From a virus, in the IMG/VR virus record IMGVR_UViG_3300018080_000003, positions 62,001 to 126,000 of that record: a stretch of 64,000 nucleotides of DNA; one strand, written 5' to 3'. A program made the translations under genes and the position numbers. Under the pieces are notes generated by a model that saw only the letters and a list, made by a program, of their open reading frames with translations, was not told the DNA's origin and searched no databases. Below are positions 8,689 through 15,694 of the stretch, in pieces (the first letter of the stretch is position 1; each line of letters opens with the position of its first letter).

Positions 8689-9296
8689 CTCTCGAAAGTC
8701 TCAAGCCTGAGGAGGTCTCCGTAGAACTGATCTTGAGAGAGCTGCTCTTGAGCTTCTTCAGCAAGAGGAGCGTAGTTCAAGCCCTGAGGTTCGGGCTCGA
8801 AGGGCTGGGGAACACCGGCCGCTTTTTCTGCTTCTTTCCTGTCATGGGCGAGGAGGAGTCTTTCGAATTTTCCGCTTTCCCAAGCAGGTAGTCCTTCGCG
8901 AAGCAGCTTCTGAGCAGAGTAGACCACTCGGTAGCGGGTACTGTTTTCATGCAAGGACTCGTTGATGAAAACTGCCCAGAGCATCCCTTTTGGGAAGTAC
9001 TCCCGCCATGAGGCTACAGCCTCTCGGTCAGAGTCGCTGTCCGCATCGAAGATCCTCTCTGCGCTCAGTGGCTTGCCATCTTGAAACGACCTGGTGGCAA
9101 AGACCATCACGGAGGCCTTTCCTGAGCGTATAGCTTGGATGTTGGGCTCTTGAGAGAGAGCCTCGACCACAGCATCAGGGTCAGCCTCTACATCGAACTT
9201 GAAGTCCATCGTCTCACTGCTTGGGAGTCGAAGGTCTCGAAGTCTTTCTTGGATGATGAGAGTGATCTCTTTCGCTTCTTTTTCGGCTTCAACCAT
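8685..9296 (-). CDS. Hypothetical protein, first gene after a GTTAC-dyad promoter
   Basis: 203 residues, acidic, beginning MVEAEKEAKEITLIIQERLR. The ATG lies only about 7 nt past the predicted -10 at 9303-9308, with no Shine-Dalgarno, so the message may be leaderless. It heads a leftward operon that runs through to the zinc ribbon at 6909. No domain recognised. Confidence 0.65.
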   Translation of the reverse strand: MVEAEKEAKEITLIIQERLRDLRLPSSETMDFKFDVEADPDAVVEALSQEPNIQAIRSGKASVMVFATRSFQDGKPLSAERIFDADSDSDREAVASWREYFPKGMLWAVFINESLHENSTRYRVVYSAQKLLREGLPAWESGKFERLLLAHDRKEAEKAAGVPQPFEPEPQGLNYAPLAEEAQEQLSQDQFYGDLLRLETFER

Positions 9297-9301
9297 GAAC
9301 G

Positions 9302-9331
9302 CAAGTTACGCTCGTAACTGACTGAAGTCAA
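9302..9331 (-). promoter_or_regulatory. Promoter with GTTAC-N4-GTAAC dyad
   Basis: Reading leftwards, TTGACT (9326-9331), 17 bp, then TAACTT (9303-9308). The dyad GTTACGCTCGTAAC (9305-9318) covers the spacer and the -10, so a bound protein would block or reposition polymerase. One of seven such dyads in the window. Confidence 0.6.
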
Positions 9332-9951
9332 CGCCTCTGACTCGTCTCGACGATCCAAGGCCACATCTTCTCTGCCCAGGCGGCGTAGCCGCTCATGTGC
9401 AGATGGATGCCGTCAGCGGCGCGAGGGAATTCGAGCGGGCGCGAGTCGTAGCGCGGGATACCGGTGTCTCGCCATGCTTGGCGGATGCTCTCGTTCTCGA
9501 TCCGTTTGGGTAGCAGCAGTGGCTCAACCCATGCGGGTTGCGCGCCGGCCTGTCGGATCCGTTGTAGCAGTTGCGCGATGCCAGGCTCAACACTCTTGCG
9601 CGAGCGGCCGAAGTCGTTGGCACCAAGGCTGATGATGACGAGGGTCGGGTTGAAGTCCAGAGCGCGGTCGATCTTGTAGCCGCTCTTCCAGTCGTTGATC
9701 CCTGACCCTACCTTCGGGTTGGCGAAGAAGGGGATGCCGCAGCACTCGCTCAGCGAGCGTAGGCGATGACTGAGTCCGACGCCGTACGAGTCGCCGATGA
9801 CAGCGATCCTAGTGGATGCGCTCGGACACGGGAATTCTTCACCGCATCGCTTGGGGACTTTGAACTCGGCTTGCTTTGGCTTGCTGCTCTGCAGCAGCAG
9901 GTAGGCGGCGCCGATGGCGACGCCGATGCCGAGGAGGTCGGTGGGCCTCAT
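9328..9951 (-). CDS. Membrane-anchored SGNH/GDSL hydrolase
   Basis: 207 residues. An N-terminal hydrophobic segment (GIGVAIGAAYLLLQ) precedes the SGNH blocks: IAVIGDSYGVGL (nucleophile Ser), GSGIND (Gly), SLGANDFG (Asn), and DGIHLHMSGY (catalytic Asp/His). These enzymes remove acyl groups from glycans or lipids. A cell-envelope deacetylase aiding entry or lysis is plausible given the neighbouring transglycosylase; the substrate is inferred. Confidence 0.8.
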   Translation of the reverse strand: MRPTDLLGIGVAIGAAYLLLQSSKPKQAEFKVPKRCGEEFPCPSASTRIAVIGDSYGVGLSHRLRSLSECCGIPFFANPKVGSGINDWKSGYKIDRALDFNPTLVIISLGANDFGRSRKSVEPGIAQLLQRIRQAGAQPAWVEPLLLPKRIENESIRQAWRDTGIPRYDSRPLEFPRAADGIHLHMSGYAAWAEKMWPWIVETSQRR

Positions 9952-10181
9952 GACTCGCCTGTGATGATATCGCCGAAAAGATCTACGGTATTGAGTCCGC
10001 TGGCGTAGAAGTCGAGGATGGCAGCTTCGACGGCGTCTTCGAGAGAGCGTGACGAAGAGATCCCATGTCGAGCATCGTTGGTGACCTCATCTGGGTCGGC
10101 GATGGTCACAGTGTACTCGTCCTTGTCATGTGCCATGACGACGATCATACCAGCTCTCAGAAGTCTTGCGATTTCTTCCAT
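9948..10181 (-). CDS. Small acidic hypothetical protein
   Basis: 77 residues from ATG 10181 (MEEIARLLRAGMIVVMAHD). The alternation of strands and a helix (RSLEDAVEAAILDFY) resembles small HicB-like or single alpha/beta folds, but no family is claimed. Its stop overlaps the SGNH hydrolase ATG. Confidence 0.55.
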   Translation of the reverse strand: MEEIARLLRAGMIVVMAHDKDEYTVTIADPDEVTNDARHGISSSRSLEDAVEAAILDFYASGLNTVDLFGDIITGES

Positions 10182-10186
10182 CTGGC

Positions 10187-10858
10187 TCACCAGACAGCGC
10201 AGGCGTCTCCGAACCAAGCGGCGAAAGTGTCCATGGCATCGAAGACGACATCCTTCTTCTCTACGCGATGGTAGTGAAGGCCCCAGGGGCGGTCTTTGTT
10301 GGGTCGAGGAGAGCCAGCGTTGTAGGCGGCGTAGACGAGGATCGGATCCCAGTAGCAGGTGTAGCGTTCGTTGATCTGCCGAAGCATTTCTGCTCCGAGG
10401 AGGACACTGGCGGTGTTGTTGTGTAGGACGCGTCGCCACTCTTGCAGGTTCCCTCCTTGAGGGATGGGTTTCATGTGGGCGATGTCTTTGCGGTGGAGGT
10501 GAGGGGCAGAGCGAGCGATCCCCCAGGCGGTCTTGGTCAAAGTCTGCATGACCCCGATGCTCCAGTCATTGAGGTGCTTCTCGTAGCGTTCTCCGCCGTC
10601 GTGGCCGCCGGACTCGTTGGCGATGGTGGCGGCGAGCAGCTGGATGGGCACACCGGTGTCGAGGAAGACTTGCTCCATCAGTTCGCCGAATCGGTCTTTG
10701 ATCCGCGTCAGGGTCTTCGGCTCACCTCGGGTGCGCCTGACGGAGCTTTCTCCTTGGACAAGTACGCCTTCTGGAACGATTTTCCAGATGTGGCCCTTGG
10801 TGCCCTTGATGCGGTGAAAGCGCTCGGGGTCCCAGGTTTCGCAGTCTTCGACCAACAT
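10187..10858 (-). CDS. Lytic transglycosylase (SLT fold)
   Basis: 223 residues. The core ATIANESGGHDGG (catalytic Glu), SIGVMQTLTKTA and LVYAAYNAGSPRPNK are the three classic SLT transglycosylase motifs in order. There is no signal peptide, so it probably acts as a virion-borne or holin-dependent muralytic enzyme. It differs in sequence from the enzyme at 2604. Confidence 0.85.
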   Translation of the reverse strand: MLVEDCETWDPERFHRIKGTKGHIWKIVPEGVLVQGESSVRRTRGEPKTLTRIKDRFGELMEQVFLDTGVPIQLLAATIANESGGHDGGERYEKHLNDWSIGVMQTLTKTAWGIARSAPHLHRKDIAHMKPIPQGGNLQEWRRVLHNNTASVLLGAEMLRQINERYTCYWDPILVYAAYNAGSPRPNKDRPWGLHYHRVEKKDVVFDAMDTFAAWFGDACAVW

Positions 10859-10904
10859 GCCCTTTGCATGCTATCATGCGGGGAGCTACCGGTCAGGATT
10901 CAGG

Positions 10905-11507
10905 ATGTCAGATGAAGGCAGTTGGGGCTTCAAAGGCCTGAAGGGTCGGGCGCTTGAGTTTCCGTCGGCACCAGATGTTGAGCCGGCTCCGTCTGGTCGT
11001 GCCCGGATGCGTTACAACCCTGGGACTGGCGAGCTTGAAGCCAGCCTGGATGGCGCCCCCTTCGAGGTCGTGCAAGTTGGTGCCGCTCCGGCTGTTTCTC
11101 GTTTCTTTCCGGCCAACTACAACCAGAACGCGGGACGTTTTCGTGTTCGTACTCAGAACAGCAACGGGGACTTCAACTACACTTTTGTGGTTCCCGACGA
11201 GGCCACGACAGTTATCTCGATCGATCTCATCGGCTTCGCTTCTTCGGGCGGCGCGACCGGCCCGAACAAGAACATCGACTTGTTCAGTGAGTTCGGGGGT
11301 AACGGTCAGCCGAGGAACCTCAACGCGCAAGCCGACACTGGCACGCTCTACACCATCCCTCCGGTCAACGAGCTGTTCACCATCGACTTGCTTCCGGTCT
11401 TCGTGGGCGTAGCTGGGGGCGATCGATGTGGGATCGAGGTGGATCACACGAACGTTGGCGGGAACATCTCATACCTCGGGATCAACATCTCCTACACGAC
11501 CTCCTGA
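10905..11507 (+). CDS. Virion protein with GSWGFKG N-terminal module
   Basis: 200 residues from ATG 10905. The first ~55 residues (MSDEGSWGFKGLKGRALEFP, GRARMRYNPGTGELEASLDG) closely match the 1107-residue fibre at 50459 and, less closely, the protein at 806. The remainder is a beta-rich domain with no catalytic motif. Likely a tail-fibre-type or decoration protein using the same attachment module. Its leader shares GGGAGCTACC with that of the 50459 gene. Confidence 0.65.
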   Translation: MSDEGSWGFKGLKGRALEFPSAPDVEPAPSGRARMRYNPGTGELEASLDGAPFEVVQVGAAPAVSRFFPANYNQNAGRFRVRTQNSNGDFNYTFVVPDEATTVISIDLIGFASSGGATGPNKNIDLFSEFGGNGQPRNLNAQADTGTLYTIPPVNELFTIDLLPVFVGVAGGDRCGIEVDHTNVGGNISYLGINISYTTS

Positions 11508-11513
11508 CAAGCC

Positions 11514-11939
11514 ATGACTGTTCTGCTTTACAACCGCGGCACGACGCCTTCTGGCGAATTTGCCATCAACAACCCGGAAGCGCCGGCTCCGTTGGCCAAA
11601 CAGATCCAGGCTTCGTTCCCTGATCGCGTCGTCCGTGTGAGCTGTGCGGGACTGGAGTGTACTGTAGAGGTTGTTCCTGACCTGACTCCTGCGGAGACAG
11701 AGCAAGTCAACAACATCGTCTCGCTGCACAAGACGGCGACAGGGTTCAACCTGGATACGGTGACCCCTCCGGTCACGCTCGGCGTCTACGCAGAGGCAGA
11801 ATTGCCTGACCCCGCCACCGTGGCTGAAGGGCCATTCAGCGGCCTGGCAGTGGTCGAGCCTGCGGGGGGAGGCGCCCCGATTCTCGTGTTCGCGACGCCC
11901 AGTGGATGGCTTCGAGCAGACGGCGTGCCCTTCGGCTGA
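11514..11939 (+). CDS. Probable virion-associated protein
   Basis: 141 residues starting MTVLLYNRGTTPSGEF, seven bases after the previous gene. It ends AGGGAPILVFATPSGWLRAD, a beta-type end common in fibre-associated proteins. No domain recognised; role inferred from the two-gene unit and the terminator that follows. Confidence 0.55.
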   Translation: MTVLLYNRGTTPSGEFAINNPEAPAPLAKQIQASFPDRVVRVSCAGLECTVEVVPDLTPAETEQVNNIVSLHKTATGFNLDTVTPPVTLGVYAEAELPDPATVAEGPFSGLAVVEPAGGGAPILVFATPSGWLRADGVPFG

Positions 11940-11950
11940 TAGGCTTGTAG

Positions 11951-12007
11951 AGCGCCCTCTCTAGGTCAGAACCCACATCCATTCTGAAGGCCTCTTGAGA
12001 GGGCGCT
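11951..12007. terminator. Hairpin terminator between convergent genes
   Basis: GCGCCCTCTC (11952-11961) pairs with GAGAGGGCGC (11997-12006), followed by TTTC, between the stops of convergent genes at 11939 and 12009. It can serve both strands, although the T-run is short. Confidence 0.65.
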
Positions 12008-12008
12008 T

Positions 12009-12236
12009 TCATACGTTCCAGCCGGTGAAGCGCATGTTCTTGATCAGCGCGAAGCGGGTGGGCTTCAGCTGTCCTTGGATGATCTCGTGGTCGAGTCGTC
12101 CATCTCGGTATCGGATGAGCTTGATCTGACCAGGTCCTGGGAGGCAGGGGCTGTCGGGACCAGCGGGGGTGTTGGGGATGCTGGTGTAGTGTCCCTCTTC
12201 GATGTCGAGGTAGCTCGTAGCTACAATGTCGTTCAT
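12009..12236 (-). CDS. Hypothetical protein, last gene of leftward array
   Basis: 75 residues from ATG 12236, ATGA-overlapping the upstream gene. Contains a Pro/Gly-rich middle (NTPAGPDSPCLPGPGQ) and a beta-type end. No family recognised. Confidence 0.55.
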   Translation of the reverse strand: MNDIVATSYLDIEEGHYTSIPNTPAGPDSPCLPGPGQIKLIRYRDGRLDHEIIQGQLKPTRFALIKNMRFTGWNV

Positions 12237-12496
12237 GAGTTCTTCTTCTTCTTCTTCTTCTTCAGAAAGCCGATGATCTCTCGGAATTGCTTGGCGGTCA
12301 TGGTGACGATCATCTGATCGCTCATGGTTTCGAGGTCGTTGAGGTCGTCGTCGGACCAAATCCACTTGCCGTCTCGTTCTTCGCATGCGGAACGCATCCG
12401 CTCAAGCTGAGAGCGGAGCTTGTCGCGCTCGGCTTCAGCCTGGATGAGGGCTTCGGCGAGTGTGTGGCTCTTGATACCAGAAGCAACGTGGCTCAT
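12233..12496 (-). CDS. Coiled-coil protein with poly-Lys end
   Basis: 87 residues. Residues ~12-40 form a heptad-rich helix (EALIQAEAERDKLRSQLERM), and the C terminus is a run of seven Lys encoded by AAG repeats before Asn-Ser. The Lys tail could bind nucleic acid or vary in length by slippage of the repeat. ATGA-coupled on both sides. Confidence 0.55.
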   Translation of the reverse strand: MSHVASGIKSHTLAEALIQAEAERDKLRSQLERMRSACEERDGKWIWSDDDLNDLETMSDQMIVTMTAKQFREIIGFLKKKKKKKNS

Positions 12497-13104
12497 GACT
12501 CTTTCTCTTCAATCTTCTTGATGGCTTCACCGAAGTGCTTAAGCGCTTCGTAGAACTGGTCTTCATCGAACCAGTAGCTCAGTCGGTAGCGTGGTTTGTC
12601 CCTGATGTCGGTCTTGGCGATGATGTACGGAGCGGCAGTGGCCTGTCTAGCACGGGCCTCGTCGAGCTGTTTGTACATCGACTGGAGCAGCTCTTTGCCT
12701 TGGTTCTTCTCTTGGAGAGCTTGCAAAGCCTTGTTGACGTGTTCGACGATCTTGTCGAGGTTGAAGGTGCCATCTTTGCGTACCTTGAAGGTCTTGTCGG
12801 GGACAACCTTCCGGCCATGTAGGCGTACGCCTTCGACGGTCAGCTCGGGATTCTTGGTGCTCCAGCTTTGGAATCCTCCAGCAGAGTGTCGAAATTCTTC
12901 TCTGATCCAAACAGAGACGTTCCCGTGCGGGTTGAGTCGTTTGAGGTCTGCGTTTGAGACGAACATCTGCTGAGGTCTATCCCAACTGCTGCTCGTCTTT
13001 GCGTCCAAGACCTTGAAGTCTTCTTCGCAGAATCGGCTGAAGGCCTGGTTCCAGGCTCGCTTCATCTTCGAAGAGAGGCTGAGTTCTTCGTATTTCTTGT
13101 TCAT
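12493..13104 (-). CDS. Hypothetical protein
   Basis: 203 residues from ATG 13104, preceded by AAAGGGGAACAACAA. It starts MNKKYEELSLSSKMKRAWNQ and has a C-terminal helix-rich region (KIVEHVNKALQALQEK). No motif of known function. It follows tRNA-Thr by about 20 bp and so is probably on the same transcript. Confidence 0.6.
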   Translation of the reverse strand: MNKKYEELSLSSKMKRAWNQAFSRFCEEDFKVLDAKTSSSWDRPQQMFVSNADLKRLNPHGNVSVWIREEFRHSAGGFQSWSTKNPELTVEGVRLHGRKVVPDKTFKVRKDGTFNLDKIVEHVNKALQALQEKNQGKELLQSMYKQLDEARARQATAAPYIIAKTDIRDKPRYRLSYWFDEDQFYEALKHFGEAIKKIEEKES

Positions 13105-13124
13105 TTGTTGTTCCCCTTTCTTAG

Positions 13125-13196
13125 AGCCACCAACAGGAGTCGAACCTGCAACCGTCGCCTTACAAGAGCGCTGCTCTACCGTTGAGCCATGGTGGC
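13125..13196 (-). tRNA. tRNA-Thr (anticodon TGT)
   Basis: Cloverleaf: acceptor GCCACCA/TGGTGGC, D-arm GCTCAACGGTAGAGC, anticodon loop CTTGTAA giving TGT, T-arm GCAGG-TTCGACT-CCTGT. The 27-43 pair is a G-A mismatch, leaving a four-pair anticodon stem. CCA is not encoded. It lies between protein genes of the leftward array, so it must be cut out of a polycistronic transcript. Confidence 0.85.
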
Positions 13197-13198
13197 GA

Positions 13199-13567
13199 TC
13201 AAGGCTTATCTCCTCTCAGGCACCTGCCATGGTGTCCGAGGGCGAGAACGCACCCACCTCTCTGGCAAGTGACGATGTTGTAGGACGTAGCGCCGTCCGC
13301 CCCTCGGGGCGGTGCGGGGTGGGTAGCCGCCATCGGGCGGCCCTTCAAAAGCTCGTGCTCTTGGCGATATACTTTGGCCCAGGCTTCGAGGTCGGCGGTG
13401 TTTCTGGTGTCGGGGTAGTTGAAGCGGGGGAGGCCGCAGGCGCACTTCTGACCGCATCCGCAGTGACAGAAGAAGCCGCACCAGTTCTCTTCCTCTTTGG
13501 GCTTCTCTTCAGTGCACACGCAGACGCACTTCTCTCCTTCACACCACGGGCAGGTGGGGTCATTCAT
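13199..13567 (-). CDS. Cys-rich zinc-binding protein
   Basis: 122 residues from ATG 13567 (MNDPTCPWCEGEKC). It has about fourteen Cys in clusters (CPWC, CVCVC, CHCGCGQKCACG) and a later CQRGGC...HHGRC set. Two or three metal sites are plausible. No function recognised. Its stop abuts tRNA-Thr. Confidence 0.6.
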   Translation of the reverse strand: MNDPTCPWCEGEKCVCVCTEEKPKEEENWCGFFCHCGCGQKCACGLPRFNYPDTRNTADLEAWAKVYRQEHELLKGRPMAATHPAPPRGADGATSYNIVTCQRGGCVLALGHHGRCLRGDKP

Positions 13568-13836
13568 GGCGACTCGGGGCTCTCTTCTGGAAGCTGAAGC
13601 CACCAGTACTCTTCTCGCTGGGTCACGAGGCCTTGCTTCCGGAGGTAGTTGAGGTGAAACCAAGCAGTCTGGTAGGACATGTCGATGGCTTCGGCGACTT
13701 CGCTGGTGGATGCGCACTCAAGCGCGTGGATGCAGCGGATGACTTGACCTCGGGTGGTCTGGCTGGCGATCCAACAGAGGTGGCGGTCGGGCAGCTTTCG
13801 GACCTCTTCTGCCTCCCAGCGAGCGTCACTCATCAA
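13564..13836 (-). CDS. Small winged-helix DNA-binding protein
   Basis: 90 residues from ATG 13836, with a second ATG at 13833. The segment ASTSEVAEAIDMSYQTAWFH followed by LNYLRKQGLVTQREEYWW is a helix-turn-helix plus wing as in ArsR/MarR-type regulators. It may control the phage's own operons. GAGGAGCAAGAAGATTG upstream. Confidence 0.7.
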   Translation of the reverse strand: MMSDARWEAEEVRKLPDRHLCWIASQTTRGQVIRCIHALECASTSEVAEAIDMSYQTAWFHLNYLRKQGLVTQREEYWWLQLPEESPESP

Positions 13837-13927
13837 TCTTCTTGCTCCTCGTTAGAGGGAGGAAGGGTGCAGGTGTGAGGATGAGCAGGATTCCGATGAC
13901 CAGGATCAGCTGGTCGAGGTCGCTCAC
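13826..13927 (-). CDS. 33-residue membrane peptide
   Basis: GTG 13927, reading MSDLDQLILVIGILLIL then a short basic/acidic tail; the TGA overlaps the next ATG (ATGAGTGA). One membrane segment. Start context is weak, so it is supported mainly by hydrophobic pattern and tiling between genes. Confidence 0.4.
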   Translation of the reverse strand: MSDLDQLILVIGILLILTPAPFLPLTRSKKIDE

Positions 13928-14026
13928 CTTCTCATACACAGCCTTAACTCACTCCTAGCTTGGATTTCAGCCTCTTGAGGTCGTCCATCTCTCCATCCAG
14001 CCATCGTTCTCGCTTTTGGATGAAGT

Positions 14027-14329
14027 CTAAAGCCTCTTGGCTTTTCCCAGAGATGGCTTTCTTGATCGCTTCTGAGTGGATTCGCAGTCTTGGACAAGGA
14101 AGGTCTCGTTGGAGCTGCCGATGAAGTGGTCGGGATGGATGACACTGATGGTCCAGGCGCCGTATCTGGGATCACGGAAGATCAGAATACGAGAGCCTTC
14201 GGTGAAGAGGCTGTACTCCTGGATGAAGTCGAAGAGGTCTTCGATTCCGAGTTCGGATTTCTCCTTCATAACTCCTCGCTGCTCTTGCAACTCTTGGATG
14301 GCCTTCTTCAGGTCTTCTTGCTTCGGCAT
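14027..14329 (-). CDS. Hypothetical protein, possibly frameshifted at its 3' end
   Basis: 100 residues from ATG 14329 (MPKQEDLKKAIQELQEQRG). The last ~17 residues in frame turn basic and low-quality. Re-reading one base back after VQD gives LRIHSEAIKKAISGKSQEAL and a charged coiled-coil-like tail ending KLGVS at 13944. That looks like the genuine C terminus, so there is either a one-base deletion or a shift near 14087. No family recognised. Confidence 0.55.
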   Translation of the reverse strand: MPKQEDLKKAIQELQEQRGVMKEKSELGIEDLFDFIQEYSLFTEGSRILIFRDPRYGAWTISVIHPDHFIGSSNETFLVQDCESTQKRSRKPSLGKAKRL

Positions 14330-14613
14330 CACGGTCCCTCCATCATGATGTCGATACCTTCTTTCTTGAAGACCTTGGCGAAGTGCTTGCGGATGGTCTT
14401 GATGGCGTCTTCGACGCTGAGGATGGTTCCAGGTACGCCCATGTACTCCACGACAAAGGTGTTCTCGCGTGGAATTTGGTACTTTCGGATGGCACTGCTG
14501 AGAGCCTGACCTGCGTTACCGGTGGTCTGCACTCTGAGGGCGCTCGCCATCTCTCCTTGGGAGGTGTAGGTGGTGACGCGGTACTCGTGTTGCTCGATCT
14601 TCCTTCTTGGCAT
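14329..14613 (-). CDS. Hypothetical protein
   Basis: 94 residues, MPRRKIEQHEYRVTTYTSQG..., with a C-terminal helix SVEDAIKTIRKHFAKVFKKE. TGATG overlap with the next gene and a shared base with the previous stop. The first half looks like a small beta-alpha domain; no family recognised. Confidence 0.6.
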   Translation of the reverse strand: MPRRKIEQHEYRVTTYTSQGEMASALRVQTTGNAGQALSSAIRKYQIPRENTFVVEYMGVPGTILSVEDAIKTIRKHFAKVFKKEGIDIMMEGP

Positions 14614-15011
14614 TATCCCAACCTCTCGTGCCTTTGTGCCACCTCGATCGCCTCCTTGGCCTCTTTGAGTCCGAGGCCAGTGGTCTCTCGCAGCTGCTTG
14701 ATGGCAGGGATCTTTCCGATCCTGCCGTCGGGACCGGGCTGGTGAAGGATTTTCGCGGCGGACAACACTTTGTTGACGAACACGTCGAGCCCTAGGTAGG
14801 TAGGCCGATAGGGTTTCAGTGCTTCCTTGATTTCGTCCTTCAGCGTGTTGCGTGTCCGGAAGGCTTGGATGATGTCGTCAGCGGTACTGATGGCTGTTGA
14901 TGCTGCCATGAGTACGCCCTGGTTTTGACGGATGGCGGCGACTACAGCCATTTTCCACAGCTCGGCCTCGTCTTTGTTGATGAATGGGCGGTCTTTTTCT
15001 TTGATGGGCAT
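14613..15011 (-). CDS. Protein with ribosomal L7/L12 C-terminal-like domain
   Basis: 132 residues. The end KIPAIKQLRETTGLGLKEAK (residues ~101-120), followed by EAIEV, matches the first helix pair of the bL12 C-terminal domain (IKxxRxxTGLGLKEAK), which recruits translation GTPases. The ~100 upstream residues differ from the bL12 N-terminal dimerisation domain. bL12-type proteins are known from other phages. It may compete for or replace host L12 contacts, or merely reuse the fold; that is inference. Confidence 0.7.
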   Translation of the reverse strand: MPIKEKDRPFINKDEAELWKMAVVAAIRQNQGVLMAASTAISTADDIIQAFRTRNTLKDEIKEALKPYRPTYLGLDVFVNKVLSAAKILHQPGPDGRIGKIPAIKQLRETTGLGLKEAKEAIEVAQRHERLG

Positions 15012-15014
15012 GGT

Positions 15015-15188
15015 TTACTCGTGACGAAGCTCTCGAAGGTCGATGCCATCGGAATCGGCACATTCGAGCCGGACGTCGATCTCTTCGCGCATGGCGAGAA
15101 GCGCGCGGTAGTAGTCTTCGATCTGCAAGTCTGCAGCTCTATCTGCGAGCTGGTTCATGCGCTCGCGGTATTCTTCGAGGTTGTTCAT
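15015..15188 (-). CDS. 57-residue helical protein
   Basis: From ATG 15188 with GGAAGAGAAGGTCTG upstream (MNNLEEYRERMNQLADRAAD). Nearly all helix-forming and acidic, ending RELRHE. No family. Probably binds a partner protein. Confidence 0.6.
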   Translation of the reverse strand: MNNLEEYRERMNQLADRAADLQIEDYYRALLAMREEIDVRLECADSDGIDLRELRHE

Positions 15189-15207
15189 CAGACCTTCTCT
15201 TCCTTTT

Positions 15208-15522
15208 CTACAGCTGGCATGATGTCTCTTCCTCTTTTCTCGCTTCATCGGCGAGGTACTTGTGGTCGTCGCAGTAGCAGACGCTTTTGAAGCTTCCGAA
15301 GGCGAGATGGCGTCCGTTCTTGGAGCAGGTGACGCCCTTGCGGCGGAAGCCGCAGCGCATGGGGATGACTTTGGGTGGCGGTCCGCCGCGGCGGGTTCCT
15401 CCGGGCTTGCGTCGGATGTAGCCCCAGTCGCCGCAGGTCGTACAGATGCGGCGGTTCTTGTGGAAGTCGTCGTAGAAGGGCCCCCAAGTGTGGTTTCCGG
15501 GGGCGCAGCTTGGCTTACTCAT
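15208..15522 (-). CDS. Zinc-ribbon-like hypothetical protein
   Basis: 104 residues from ATG 15522 (MSKPSCAPGNHTWGPF). Cys pairs CTTCGDWG and later MRCGFRRKGVTC and VCYCDDH suggest two zinc sites. Basic, Gly/Arg-rich centre (RRKPGGTRRGG) could touch nucleic acid. Its ATG overlaps the stop region of the membrane peptide upstream. Confidence 0.6.
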   Translation of the reverse strand: MSKPSCAPGNHTWGPFYDDFHKNRRICTTCGDWGYIRRKPGGTRRGGPPPKVIPMRCGFRRKGVTCSKNGRHLAFGSFKSVCYCDDHKYLADEARKEEETSCQL

Positions 15523-15694
15523 GGTTCTCTGGACGTTCGTAGATGTTGACGATCCAAACGTTTCTCTTCTTCTCTTGTGTCGGTTCACAGCAACAAGCGT
15601 TTTGGGTCAGTTTCGATGCGATGAGCCAAGAGATCGAGACGCTGATTGCGATGAGGAAGAGGCCTTCCAAGGTTCTTTTGTCGTGTCTGCTCAT
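15515..15694 (-). CDS. 59-residue membrane peptide
   Basis: ATG 15694 overlaps the stop of the DUF6745 gene (ATGA) and its TAA lies inside the next gene's start region, so coupling is tight. Sequence: short basic start, hydrophobic GLFLIAISVSISWLIA, then a CCC cluster and a polar tail. One membrane span, function unknown. Confidence 0.65.
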   Translation of the reverse strand: MSRHDKRTLEGLFLIAISVSISWLIASKLTQNACCCEPTQEKKRNVWIVNIYERPENHE

